Of a DNA stretch of 64,000 bases, positions 52,058 to 60,867 are shown in pieces. How positions within the stretch are numbered: position 1 is the first letter of the stretch; each line of letters begins with the position of its first letter. Below the pieces are notes generated by a model that was given only the letters and a program-made list of their open reading frames with translations, was not told the origin of the DNA and did not search any database. The stretch lies in the NCBI RefSeq assembly GCF_003024515.2, contig NZ_PYIX02000019.1, forward strand, positions 1 to 64,000, read 5' to 3'. The position numbers and the translations under genes are program-made. This DNA is from Acinetobacter sichuanensis (lineage in GTDB: Bacteria; Pseudomonadota; Gammaproteobacteria; Pseudomonadales; Moraxellaceae).

Positions 52058-53251
52058 ATGTTAAAAAAATATGGGCTTCCAATCCTAGTCGGATTTGGGG
52101 GATATAGCACATTTGTGTCTGCAGAAAGCTTAACTACAGATATTTTATTGAAAAATTTATATGCAGATCGGAAATATGATGCCCAGCAAGCAGACGTAGG
52201 AAGTTGGAGTCAAGGGATGATTGCGCGAACGCAAGGACAGTATGAGCTCACTGATAAAGTAGCATTACAGGTCACAGGTTCTTTGCAATATGCGCAACGA
52301 TTAAGTGAAGACCAACATATTAATGATGTTATTTTGCCTTTTGATCGGACTACAGGCGAGCAAGCTGAGCATTATAAGAAAGTTGCAGGTTCTGTAGCAC
52401 TAAAATATGAAAATCAGAAAATTCATTGGGGTGAATTATGGATCGATACGCCTTTGGCAACGACAGATTATGCACGTCAATTGGTCACTTTATATAAAGG
52501 CATTACTTATCAAATAGAAGGCTTAAATCAAAACTTAGAAATAGGACAAATCAATCGGTTTTCACCACGAAATGAAGAGGACTTTCGTAAACTCAGTGTG
52601 AAAGGGATTGAATCAGATGCTTTAAATTATGTGAACTATAAATATAAATTTGCGGATCAATATTTTCTAAACGCATATTATGGAAATTTAGAAGATTTAT
52701 ATCAACAAATTCATCTTGGTGTAGATATCAAACAACCATATCGACAACTTAAGTTGCACAGTAAAATAAGATTTTATGATAATCAAGAAACTGGTCAGGA
52801 AAAACTAGGCGATATAGACAGTCAATACTATGGGATATTGCAAAATGTCTCGTGGAAAAATCATACAGTGGGCTTGGGATATCAAAAAATCGCTGGAAAT
52901 GATGCCTTTCCAATGATTGATACAGTGCCAGTATTGGGCTATATCAATTGGACGCAAGCAATGTTTAGTCGTGCTAAGGAAAAGTCACTACATGTCAATT
53001 ATCAATACCAATTCGACTCGGTCATTCCGAATTTAGTTTTAGATCTGAAATATATTCGTGGCGATGGTTTTCAAGTTGCTGAGCGAAGTCATGCCAAAGA
53101 ACAACAATTGGATGTGATTTTGAGTTATAAAGTCAAACAAGGTTTGTTTAAAGGTTTTGGTTTACAGTGGTTTAATATCAATTATAAAAATAATTTTGGT
53201 GGTGATTATACTGAAAATCGAGTGTTTACCACTTATGCTTATCAGTTTTAA
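52058..53251 (+). CDS. OprD-family outer-membrane porin
   Basis: A 397-residue exported protein. The signal peptide (about 1-23, ending FVSA) is followed by a beta-rich chain full of aromatic girdle residues, ending in a C-terminal Phe (TTYAYQF). The start ESLTTDILLKNLYADRKYD and repeated strand patterns fit the OprD/BenP/VanP aromatic-acid porins. AAAGGAA precedes the ATG. Placed after the sulfatase and before the Rieske module, it probably admits the aromatic substrate or aryl sulfate. Confidence 0.78.
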   Translation: MLKKYGLPILVGFGGYSTFVSAESLTTDILLKNLYADRKYDAQQADVGSWSQGMIARTQGQYELTDKVALQVTGSLQYAQRLSEDQHINDVILPFDRTTGEQAEHYKKVAGSVALKYENQKIHWGELWIDTPLATTDYARQLVTLYKGITYQIEGLNQNLEIGQINRFSPRNEEDFRKLSVKGIESDALNYVNYKYKFADQYFLNAYYGNLEDLYQQIHLGVDIKQPYRQLKLHSKIRFYDNQETGQEKLGDIDSQYYGILQNVSWKNHTVGLGYQKIAGNDAFPMIDTVPVLGYINWTQAMFSRAKEKSLHVNYQYQFDSVIPNLVLDLKYIRGDGFQVAERSHAKEQQLDVILSYKVKQGLFKGFGLQWFNINYKNNFGGDYTENRVFTTYAYQF

Positions 53252-53776
53252 TAGAATCATTGAAGAGAACAATCAAGCTAAATAGATCTCGATTTGATTT
53301 TTCCTACGTGATCAATACCAAGATTACAGCAAGCTTAAAAACTTGCTGTAATCCAAAATAAACCGCAACAATCGCATTTAATACAGCGTTTTATTTTTGC
53401 AATAGAGCAAAGAAACAATTCAACATAAATAACTGATGTTACGCAGTAACTCTAAAATTAAACTTTTGAGCTAGAAAAATGTGGATACGCGAAAACGTCA
53501 TCCGCAACGTGTTTGAGGCAGGACTACTTTGGGGAGAAATGTTTCTGCGATGTATTTATCAATTTGCGGTGGTCGACGAGTTTTGCGGTGAGGATCCTCA
53601 AAATATATTTTGAGTCCGCAAGATGGTTTTGCCTACTTTTGCCGAAACAAAAGTAGGTTGAGCTGAAGGCTAATCCCAAATTTCAACTTTAGATGTAAGA
53701 TCCCGTCGTGTAAATTTAGCTTTTGCTTTTTTCAGCTATTTAATTTAAATCCAATGCGTAACATCAGATAAATAAA
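53252..53776. other. Intergenic region with several hairpins, possible dispersed repeat
   Basis: 525 bases without a supported gene. GATTACAGCAAG (53322-53333) pairs with CTTGCTGTAATC (53342-53353), a likely terminator for the porin. TGAGGATCCTCA (53589-53600) and CTCAAAATATATTTTGAG (53597-53614) are overlapping palindromes, preceded by a twofold TTTGCGGTG. CCTACTTTTG/CAAAAGTAGG (53632-53657) is a 10-bp stem with a 6-base loop. The dense cluster of palindromes looks like a remnant of a dispersed intergenic repeat. Confidence 0.5.
53322..53353 (+). terminator. Hairpin after the OprD-like gene
   Basis: 12-bp perfect stem GATTACAGCAAG/CTTGCTGTAATC with an 8-base loop, 70 bases after the porin stop. 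No T-run, so function is probable but not certain. Confidence 0.5.
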
Positions 53777-54601
53777 TTAAACATAAATAAATTGGGATAT
53801 TTTATGGGCATACTCGACAACATCATTCGCAATTTCATGTCTAAATTGTTCTTCGGTATAAGTGCTAATTGGACAACTAACAGATAGAACTGCATTGACC
53901 TCTTTATTGATTTGATTATAGATTGGTGCTGCACAGGCTGCCATATCCGTATTAAAATGCCCCCAACTCACCATAAAACGCTGTTCACGCACTTCTTGTA
54001 ATCGAAGTAGGAGTGAATCTATATCATGCGGGGTACGTTCAGAATAAACTTTCCAGTCCGTCATGCCTTCATAACGTTTTTTGATTTCAGCATTTGTAAG
54101 CTGTGACAAAATTAATTGTCCAATGACGGTAGCATGTGCAGGCCAACGCGTACCAATATGTACATTACTGGTAAATGCACCATTTGATTGTACATTACTA
54201 ATAAAAACAATATCTGTGCCTTCTAAAACAGAGAGATGTACCGCAATTTTAATTTTATCTCTAAGTTCACGCATAAGAGGCATCGCCAAATCAATCAATG
54301 ATGATTTAGATAAACTATTAAAACCCAGTGCCATGACATTGCTGTCCAAAGCATAGGTCTTTTGTGACATTTTTCTTAGATAGCCACAATGTTCCAAAGT
54401 GTGAATCAAACGAAAAGCACTGGAGCGATTGACATCAATTTTTTCTGCAATTTCAGAAATCGTCATTTCCTGCTGATGTTGATCAAATAATTTTAAGATG
54501 GCTAAGCCACGAATTAAGCCAGGAACAAGATAGCGTTCATCATTATTACTTTCACTTTCTTGCACCACAGTTGTGTCTTTGTTTATTAAATCCATTGTCA
54601 T
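53777..54601 (-). CDS. IclR-family regulator of the Rieske dioxygenase operon
   Basis: A 274-residue IclR regulator. The winged HTH (LAILKLFDQHQQEMTISEIA, then IDVNRSSAFRLIHTLEHCGYL, about 28-85) is followed by the effector domain (about 100-270). AAAGGTGAG precedes ATG 54601; ATG 54595 is also possible. It is divergent from the Rieske ferredoxin gene, and the gap contains two near-identical inverted repeats that could be its operators. Confidence 0.87.
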   Translation of the reverse strand: MTMDLINKDTTVVQESESNNDERYLVPGLIRGLAILKLFDQHQQEMTISEIAEKIDVNRSSAFRLIHTLEHCGYLRKMSQKTYALDSNVMALGFNSLSKSSLIDLAMPLMRELRDKIKIAVHLSVLEGTDIVFISNVQSNGAFTSNVHIGTRWPAHATVIGQLILSQLTNAEIKKRYEGMTDWKVYSERTPHDIDSLLLRLQEVREQRFMVSWGHFNTDMAACAAPIYNQINKEVNAVLSVSCPISTYTEEQFRHEIANDVVEYAHKISQFIYV

Positions 54602-54669
54602 GCTCACCTTTATCATTGTTGGATGACAAAATTAAATCACTATTCTAACGTCCTTTTTTTAAGACAACA

Positions 54670-54688
54670 ATGTTTATATATAAAACAT
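54670..54688. promoter_or_regulatory. Candidate IclR operator, site 1
   Basis: ATGTTTATATATAAAACAT: inverted repeat with ATGTTT and AAACAT arms in the divergent promoter region, near the IclR start. It matches site 2 closely. Confidence 0.5.
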
Positions 54689-54814
54689 TTATTTATAAAT
54701 AAAACATTGCAAAATGTAAAAAATAATCAATATATTGATTTTAAATGAATTATAAAAATTGACAAATAAATCGCTCAGATATTATCCTATGCTTAATGTT
54801 TTAAATATTAAATT

Positions 54815-54834
54815 ATGTTTTGCATATAAAACAT
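54815..54834. promoter_or_regulatory. Candidate IclR operator, site 2
   Basis: ATGTTTTGCATATAAAACAT: 7-bp arms ATGTTTT/AAAACAT around 6 bases, just upstream of the ferredoxin start. Shares ATGTTT...AAAACAT with site 1. Confidence 0.55.
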
Positions 54835-54847
54835 GGAAGATAACAAG

Positions 54848-55153
54848 ATGAATTGGATCACTGTTTGTAAAACCAATGAAATTGCTGAAGAAGAGCCGAA
54901 AGCAATGGAATTTGAAGATAAAAAAATCGGCGTTTTTATGATCGAAGAGCGTTTCTTTGCTGTTGAAAATGTCTGCCCACATGCTTTTGCTTTATTAACC
55001 GAAGGCTTTATCGAAGGGTTTACCGTTGAATGCCCATTGCACGAAGCAATTTTTAATTTAGAAACGGGTGCGTTAGAAAGTGGTCCGGGATGCAGAAATT
55101 TAAGTACGTATCTCGTCAGAGTTGAAAATGGCGAAGTCCAAGTTCAGCTTTAA
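54848..55153 (+). CDS. Rieske-type [2Fe-2S] ferredoxin
   Basis: A 101-residue Rieske ferredoxin. The cluster is bound by CPHAFALL (Cys and His near 42-44) and CPLHEAIF (near 61-64). ATG 54848 (GGAAG upstream) gives the family start NWITVCKTNEI and leaves the operator-like repeat outside the gene; an ATG at 54833 lies inside that repeat. It would carry electrons from the reductase at 58.3-59.5 kb to the oxygenase at 55.5-56.6 kb. Confidence 0.9.
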   Translation: MNWITVCKTNEIAEEEPKAMEFEDKKIGVFMIEERFFAVENVCPHAFALLTEGFIEGFTVECPLHEAIFNLETGALESGPGCRNLSTYLVRVENGEVQVQL

Positions 55154-55188
55154 ACGTTAATTGATCATGAAGAAAAGGAAATATTCAC

Positions 55189-55488
55189 ATGAAAAACTTT
55201 AATGAAAAACTTGCGAAATGGAACCATGCACTGCCTTCAACAGAAGCAGGAATTAACAATATTCAGATTCCGGGACAAGTTGAACATCTGGTTTGGCAAA
55301 ACCGTAGTCGTGCACCAAGTCAATATGAACTGGATTTTGTACAGCATTTAATGCAAGCCTTTAATCAGGATGTGACTGAACTGGATGCTTTAACGGATGC
55401 TTTAAACCTGCAAGGTTTTAGAACGATAGCAGGGGATTTATGGACAGCTGAAAGTTTCTCAGCAGAAATGCAGCGTTTGGGCTATTAA
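55189..55488 (+). CDS. Small conserved protein of a Rieske operon (recombinase-like HTH type, tentative)
   Basis: A 99-residue protein with a conserved-looking core (PGQVEHLVWQNRSRAPSQYE, 29-48, and GDLWTAESFSAEMQRLGY at the end). The end resembles the WT..SF...M..LG helix-turn-helix of resolvase-type domains, but no catalytic domain is present. Small proteins like this occur beside Rieske oxygenase genes (recalled, not verified). AAAAGGAAA precedes the ATG. It may be a local regulator or an oxygenase accessory factor. Confidence 0.55.
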   Translation: MKNFNEKLAKWNHALPSTEAGINNIQIPGQVEHLVWQNRSRAPSQYELDFVQHLMQAFNQDVTELDALTDALNLQGFRTIAGDLWTAESFSAEMQRLGY

Positions 55489-55503
55489 GAAAAGGATTTT
55501 CTC

Positions 55504-56565
55504 ATGACAACAGAAATTAATTTAGAACAATATTTGGATTTAGGTTTACGTGATCAATGGTATCCCGTATTGGCAAGTTGGGAAGTGGCTTCAAATCCTG
55601 TTGGTATTACCCGTTTAGGTGAAAATATTGTGGTATGGCGTGATGACCAAGGCATGGTTCATGCACTTGAAGATCGTTGTCCGCATCGTGGGGCACGATT
55701 ATCACTGGGTTGGAATCTTGGCAATCGGGTTGCGTGTTGGTATCACGGTGTAGAAGTTCGACATGACGGTGTTGTTGAGGATGTCCCTGCTGTTCATGAC
55801 TGTCCATTGAAAGGTTCAGATTGCGTTAAATCGTACCAAGTCAAAGAAATGAACGATGCCATTTTTATTTGGTTTGGCTTGGATGATGCTGAACAAGCTG
55901 CTGAGTTAGCATTGCCTGATCAGTTGTCTAGTGAGGAATGGAGTTCTTTTCTGTGTATAGCGGATTGGAAAGTCAATCACCAATATGCCATTGATAATGT
56001 CATGGATCCAATGCATGGAACCTATTTGCATTGCACTTCACACTCAATGGCAGACGGTGAACGTACTGCTGAGATGAAGCATCGCCCAACCAAAGATGGT
56101 TTTATTTTTGAAAAAGAAGGGCAAACTGGTGTGAACTTTGACTGGGTGGAATATGGTCAAACGGGTGCAGCATGGTTACGTTTATCAATTCCATACCGTA
56201 AGTCATTTGGACCAGGTGGTGAGTTTTGGATTGTAGGTTTTGCAACGCCAATTGATGCAAAAAATACTCGCGTCTTCTTCTGGCGTTGCCGCAAAGTCGA
56301 GGGATGGCAGCGCAATGTATGGCGTTTCTTATATCGAAACCATTTAGAACAATTACATTGGGATGTATTGGAACAAGATCGAATTATTTTGGAAAATATG
56401 GCACCGAATGCCCGTCAACATGAGTTTTTGTATCAGCATGACGTAGGTTTATCTCGCTTACGCCGTTTAATGAAAAAAGAAGCTGAGAAACAAATTAAAA
56501 AAATCATGTCTTTGCGCAATGTGTCAGATCAGCGAATTGCTATTCAGGAAGTTGCCAATGGCTAA
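55504..56565 (+). CDS. Rieske non-heme iron oxygenase, alpha subunit only
   Basis: A 353-residue ring-hydroxylating or demethylating oxygenase. The Rieske domain has Cys59, His61, Cys78 and His81 (RCPHRGA, CWYHGVEV). The mononuclear iron site has Asp168, His171 and His176 (DPMHGTYLHC). The length and the absence of a beta subunit place it with homotrimeric VanA/dicamba/carbazole-type oxygenases. Separate ferredoxin and reductase genes make it a three-component system. The following cis-diol-type SDR and extradiol dioxygenase suggest dihydroxylation of an aromatic ring; the substrate is unknown. Confidence 0.88.
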   Translation: MTTEINLEQYLDLGLRDQWYPVLASWEVASNPVGITRLGENIVVWRDDQGMVHALEDRCPHRGARLSLGWNLGNRVACWYHGVEVRHDGVVEDVPAVHDCPLKGSDCVKSYQVKEMNDAIFIWFGLDDAEQAAELALPDQLSSEEWSSFLCIADWKVNHQYAIDNVMDPMHGTYLHCTSHSMADGERTAEMKHRPTKDGFIFEKEGQTGVNFDWVEYGQTGAAWLRLSIPYRKSFGPGGEFWIVGFATPIDAKNTRVFFWRCRKVEGWQRNVWRFLYRNHLEQLHWDVLEQDRIILENMAPNARQHEFLYQHDVGLSRLRRLMKKEAEKQIKKIMSLRNVSDQRIAIQEVANG

Positions 56566-57322
56566 GCAATCACTTTTAGAGGGAAAGCGCATTCTTGTTA
56601 CAGGTGCGGCGCGAGGTTTGGGACGAGATTTCGCCCAAGCTGTAGCTGAAGCAGGTGCAGCAGTGGTCATGGCAGATATCTTAAGTGACTTGGTGCAACA
56701 AGAAGCTGAAAAGTTAGCAGAAAACAATCTAGTCGTTTATTCCGTCACGATAGATTTGAGCCAAAAACAGTCTATTCAGCAAGCAGTACAACAAACAGTT
56801 GCGCTTTTAGGTGGATTAGATGGGTTGATTAACTGTGCAGCGCTAGCAACGGGTGTTGGTGGTGTTGACATGATGGCTTATGACGAAACACTTTGGGATC
56901 GTGTCATGAACATCAATGTCAAAGGCACTTGGTTGGTTTCACAAGCATGTGTTCCACATTTAAAAGCTTCAGGACAGGGAAAAATCATCAATATTGCGTC
57001 TGACACAGCATTATGGGGTGCGCCTAATCTGATGGCTTATGTAGCAAGTAAAGGTGCCATCATTTCCATGACACGTTCTATGGCAAGTGAGTTGGGGGCA
57101 GACAATATTTGTGTCAATACCATCAGTCCAGGGCTGACATTGGTTGAGGCGACAACATATGTTCCACAGTCACGTCATGATTTGTATGTGAATGGAAGAG
57201 CTATACAGCGACAGCAACTGCCACAGGATATCAATGGTACAGCCATTTACTTGCTTTCAGACCTCTCATCTTTTGTGACTGGACAAAATATTTTGGTTAA
57301 TGGCGGTTTCGTCTTTAATTAA
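56558..57322 (+). CDS. SDR, probable cis-dihydrodiol dehydrogenase
   Basis: A 254-residue classical SDR: TGAARGLGRDFA (14-25), ADI after beta2 (NAD type), NCAALA, NIASDTA and YVASKGA (Tyr and Lys near 157 and 161). ATG 56558 overlaps the oxygenase stop and has AGGAAG upstream. Between a Rieske oxygenase and an extradiol dioxygenase, it should rearomatise the diol to a catechol (from context). Confidence 0.85.
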   Translation: MAKQSLLEGKRILVTGAARGLGRDFAQAVAEAGAAVVMADILSDLVQQEAEKLAENNLVVYSVTIDLSQKQSIQQAVQQTVALLGGLDGLINCAALATGVGGVDMMAYDETLWDRVMNINVKGTWLVSQACVPHLKASGQGKIINIASDTALWGAPNLMAYVASKGAIISMTRSMASELGADNICVNTISPGLTLVEATTYVPQSRHDLYVNGRAIQRQQLPQDINGTAIYLLSDLSSFVTGQNILVNGGFVFN

Positions 57323-57332
57323 GGAGTAAGAC

Positions 57333-58262
57333 ATGATTACAGGAATCGAAGTCCTTAAATTTGGTGTTGAAAACCGCCAAGAGGCAAAGACATTTCTAGC
57401 TGATTTTGGTTTAAAACCTATTGCAACGGATGTTGAACATACCGATTTATATCAAACACAGAACGGTTGCAAAATTTATTTGTTTGATATTACAGATGCG
57501 CGTTTACCACCAGCCATTGAAGCAGGTTCGACCTTACGTGAAGTGACATGGGGAGTTGAAAACCTACAGGATTTAACAAAATTAGCAGAAAAATTGGGCA
57601 ATGAGCCTGATTTCGACAGCTCAGCTGCATTTGTGCAATGTCGTGATCCAAATGGAATGACGATCCGCTTTGAACACAGTATTACGCATGAATTACCTAC
57701 GGTACAAACCGAAGGAATGAACCAGTTTGGCAATATTCAACGTATTAATGCAGCCAGTCCTGTATATGAAAAAGCTGAACCTGTGGATATTGGGCATGTT
57801 GTCTTTTTTACACCAGACTTAGAAACCACTCAGGCATTTTATATTGAAAAATTAGGTTTTCATTTGTCAGATGCTTATCGTAAACGTGGGGCATTTTTAC
57901 GCTGCCGTGGCGAAGGTTTTCATCATGATTTATTTTTACTGTCTATACCGAATAAACCTGCGGGTTTAAATCATGTTGCTTTTGTGGTGCGTGATATTCA
58001 TGAGGTGATTGGCGGTGGTTTAAGTATGAATCGTCAGGATTGGTCGACTTTTATTGGTCCGGGACGTCATCCTATTTCGTCTGCTTATTTTTGGTATGTC
58101 AACTCACCATTGGGTGGTGCATTTGAATATTACACCAATGATGATTATTTAACTGAAGCATGGCAACCACGTGAAGAAGAGCATTGCCTTGAACTGTTTA
58201 CTGAGTGGGCAATCGAAGGCGGGCTTGATCATGAAACCCGCCGTCAGGTTAAACCTGCTTAG
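57333..58262 (+). CDS. Extradiol ring-cleavage dioxygenase (two-domain VOC type), copy 2
   Basis: A 309-residue type I extradiol dioxygenase with iron ligands His155 (DIGHVVFF), His214 (GLNHVAFV) and Glu265 (GAFEYYTND). The N-terminal VOC domain is degenerate. Apart from its fold, it is clearly different from the copy at 47.3-48.2 kb, so the two are unlikely to be a recent duplication. AGGAG precedes the ATG, 10 bp after the SDR. Confidence 0.87.
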   Translation: MITGIEVLKFGVENRQEAKTFLADFGLKPIATDVEHTDLYQTQNGCKIYLFDITDARLPPAIEAGSTLREVTWGVENLQDLTKLAEKLGNEPDFDSSAAFVQCRDPNGMTIRFEHSITHELPTVQTEGMNQFGNIQRINAASPVYEKAEPVDIGHVVFFTPDLETTQAFYIEKLGFHLSDAYRKRGAFLRCRGEGFHHDLFLLSIPNKPAGLNHVAFVVRDIHEVIGGGLSMNRQDWSTFIGPGRHPISSAYFWYVNSPLGGAFEYYTNDDYLTEAWQPREEEHCLELFTEWAIEGGLDHETRRQVKPA

Positions 58263-58288
58263 TCATTCAAAATGATAAGGAGATCAAC

Positions 58289-59497
58289 ATGAATAAAATT
58301 GTGATTGTCGGTGCAGGGCAAGCCGCAGGTTGGGCAGTCCATACGCTCCGTGGTCAGGGTTTTACAGGTGAAATTCATGTAGTGTCGAATGAAACGCATG
58401 TTTTTTATGAGCGCCCACCTTTGTCTAAACAAGTGTTAGCACAAGAAGCTGAACTTACGAGTTTAAATTTATTTTCTGAGGATCAAATCAGTGATTTTTC
58501 AGTGATATGGCATAAGCCAGATCATGCAGTTCGTTTGGATACTACAGATAAAACTGTACATTTGGAAAGTGGCAAAGTTTTGCCATATGACAAATTATTA
58601 ATTGCCACAGGCAGTCGAGCGCGTGTTCCTGTTGCCACTTGGTCGAGTATGCAAAATGTCTATACCTTACGTGATATTCACGATTGTCAGACCTTAGCAG
58701 AGAAAATAAAGTCAGCTGAACATATTGCTGTCATTGGTGGAGGTTGGATCGGGCTTGAAATAGCAGCGACTGCATGCCAACAGGGTAAAAAAGTTGAAAT
58801 TTTTGAATATGGCTCTCGTCTTTGTGCGCGTAGTGTAAGCCCTGAGGTTTCAGATTATTTAAAAAAATTACATGAAAATGCAGGTGTAGTGGTTCATTTA
58901 AATGCAACGAAATTGCATTTAATTGAGGCACCAAATCAAAAAGTAGAAGTTTTTTACGATGAGATTAGGCTAAAACAATTTGACTGTGTCGTGGTTGGGG
59001 CAGGTGCAGAAATAGCCAAAGAATTGGCAGTTTTGGCAAAGTTGGATGTTAAAGATGGCATTGTTGTCAATGCGTTTGGTCAAAGCTCTGATGCCGATAT
59101 TTATGCTGCAGGTGATGTTGCGATTCATCCTACTTTAGGTTATTGCATTCAGTCTTGGGCAAATGCACAAAATCAGGCGATTGCAACAGCCAAGTCCATG
59201 CTTGGGGAAATGACGGCTTATCAGGATATTCCTTGGCTATGGTCGGATCAGTACCAATGCAATATTCAGATTTTAGGTACCTATCAACCTGAAAAAACGC
59301 ATCAAATGATTGTTCGTCAAGTTAACGAAACGCAACAAGCATTTTTATATTTAAATGAACAGAATCAACTTCTTAATATGATTTCAGTCAATGACTCAAA
59401 ACTGGTGAAACTGGGGAAAAGATGGATGACCAGTCAGCGAGAGTTAGATCCAGCCCAATTGCAAGATATTGACTTTAATCTAATGCAACTGAAGTAA
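58289..59497 (+). CDS. FAD-dependent ferredoxin reductase (BphA4 type)
   Basis: A 402-residue glutathione-reductase-like flavoprotein. The N-terminal FAD motif is IVIVGAGQAAGWAVHTLRGQG. YERPPLSKQVL, LLIATGSRAR, the NADH motif IAVIGGGWIGLEIAATA (about 148-164) and IYAAGDVA (about 270) are all present. It supplies electrons to the Rieske ferredoxin of this operon. Confidence 0.9.
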   Translation: MNKIVIVGAGQAAGWAVHTLRGQGFTGEIHVVSNETHVFYERPPLSKQVLAQEAELTSLNLFSEDQISDFSVIWHKPDHAVRLDTTDKTVHLESGKVLPYDKLLIATGSRARVPVATWSSMQNVYTLRDIHDCQTLAEKIKSAEHIAVIGGGWIGLEIAATACQQGKKVEIFEYGSRLCARSVSPEVSDYLKKLHENAGVVVHLNATKLHLIEAPNQKVEVFYDEIRLKQFDCVVVGAGAEIAKELAVLAKLDVKDGIVVNAFGQSSDADIYAAGDVAIHPTLGYCIQSWANAQNQAIATAKSMLGEMTAYQDIPWLWSDQYQCNIQILGTYQPEKTHQMIVRQVNETQQAFLYLNEQNQLLNMISVNDSKLVKLGKRWMTSQRELDPAQLQDIDFNLMQLK

Positions 59498-59541
59498 GGA
59501 TTCAAAACAAAAATATCAGCCATGAATTAAAGGATTTTCCC

Positions 59542-60765
59542 ATGGATCATGATGTAAAAACAGGGATTAAGCATTGGACACCCGCGATTATTTTAATGAT
59601 CTGCGTTGTGTTGGCTTTCTTTGACAAAATCAGTATTGCCGTATTGTTTTCTGATGCAACATTTCAGAATGCAATGGGGATTGGACAAGATAAAGCAAAA
59701 CTAGGCTGGTTGATGACAAGCTTCTTGTTGGCTTATGGTTTCTCATCCATGTTTCTCAGCTTTTTGGGTGATATTTTTTGCCCTAAAAAAATGTTGTTTT
59801 GGAGTGTGACTTCATGGGGCATCTTGATGATTCTGATGGGATTTACCACAGATTATTCAATGATGATGACCTTGCGCGTTTTACTCGGATTAGCTGAAGG
59901 TCCTTTATTTGCATTGGCTTATACCATTGTCAAACAGACGTATACAGATCGTCAGCAAGCACGTGCATCCACGATGTTTTTATTGGGTACACCTATCGGT
60001 GCTTTTTTAGGTTTCCCAATCACCGCATTCGTACTCGCACATTATGATTGGCACACTACCTTTTTCGTCATGGGTGCAATGACGTTTATTGTATTGGCTT
60101 TGATCGTATTTGGCTTACGTAATTTACAACTTAAACGCACAGTCGATCTAGATGGTGTAGCAAAACGTGTGAATTTTAAAACGCATGTGTGCAATACCAA
60201 AGCTTTGATGACGAATTCTGCTTTCTGGTTGTTGTGTGTTTTCAATATTGCTTTGATGACTTATTTATGGGGCTTAAACAGTTGGGTACCGTCATATTTA
60301 ATTCAAGACAAAGGCTTTAATTTAAAAGAATTTGGTATTTATTCAAGCTTTCCATTTATTGCCATGTTGATTGGTGAAGTCGTTGGCGCATTTTTTTCAG
60401 ACAAAATGGGTAAACGTGCAATTCAGGTCAGTGGTGGTTTATTACTGGCGGGTGTTTTTATGTACGTGATGGTCATTGCAAAAGAACCCATGATGGTGAT
60501 TTTGGCAATGTCACTCAGTGCAATGTCATGGGGTTTCGGAGTTGCTGCCGTATTTGCATTGTTAGCACGTATTACCACAGCAGATGTGGGGGCAACAGCA
60601 GGCGGGATTTTCAATGGACTGGGTAATTTTGCCAGCGCCGCAGCGCCTGTAGTGATTGGTGCAATTGTCATGCAAACAGGCAGTTTTAATATCGGAATTA
60701 CGTTCTTGGCAGCAGTGGCATTTATAGGTTCCTTTTTCTTGGCACCTTTGCTGAAGCGTTATTAA
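59542..60765 (+). CDS. MFS transporter (ACS/phthalate-permease-like)
   Basis: A 407-residue major facilitator with 12 membrane segments. The first membrane helix contains FFDKISIAVLF, and a loop motif GDIFCPKK lies between helices 2 and 3, as in anion:cation symporters. AAAGGA precedes the ATG. In the middle of the Rieske operon it is the obvious uptake system for the aromatic acid. Confidence 0.82.
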   Translation: MDHDVKTGIKHWTPAIILMICVVLAFFDKISIAVLFSDATFQNAMGIGQDKAKLGWLMTSFLLAYGFSSMFLSFLGDIFCPKKMLFWSVTSWGILMILMGFTTDYSMMMTLRVLLGLAEGPLFALAYTIVKQTYTDRQQARASTMFLLGTPIGAFLGFPITAFVLAHYDWHTTFFVMGAMTFIVLALIVFGLRNLQLKRTVDLDGVAKRVNFKTHVCNTKALMTNSAFWLLCVFNIALMTYLWGLNSWVPSYLIQDKGFNLKEFGIYSSFPFIAMLIGEVVGAFFSDKMGKRAIQVSGGLLLAGVFMYVMVIAKEPMMVILAMSLSAMSWGFGVAAVFALLARITTADVGATAGGIFNGLGNFASAAAPVVIGAIVMQTGSFNIGITFLAAVAFIGSFFLAPLLKRY

Positions 60766-60867
60766 TTCATTGGATCAACAGCTCCTTCTTGAATACTGAG
60801 GGGCTCAATTTACCAGATTGGATCGCTGCAACATTTTTAAAACTCGGAGCGATCATAGGAGAAACTT

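Noticed and set aside
47265..58262. The two extradiol dioxygenases as a recent tandem duplication
   Set aside because: They share the fold and ligand order but little visible sequence identity, and each is tied to a different oxygenase module.
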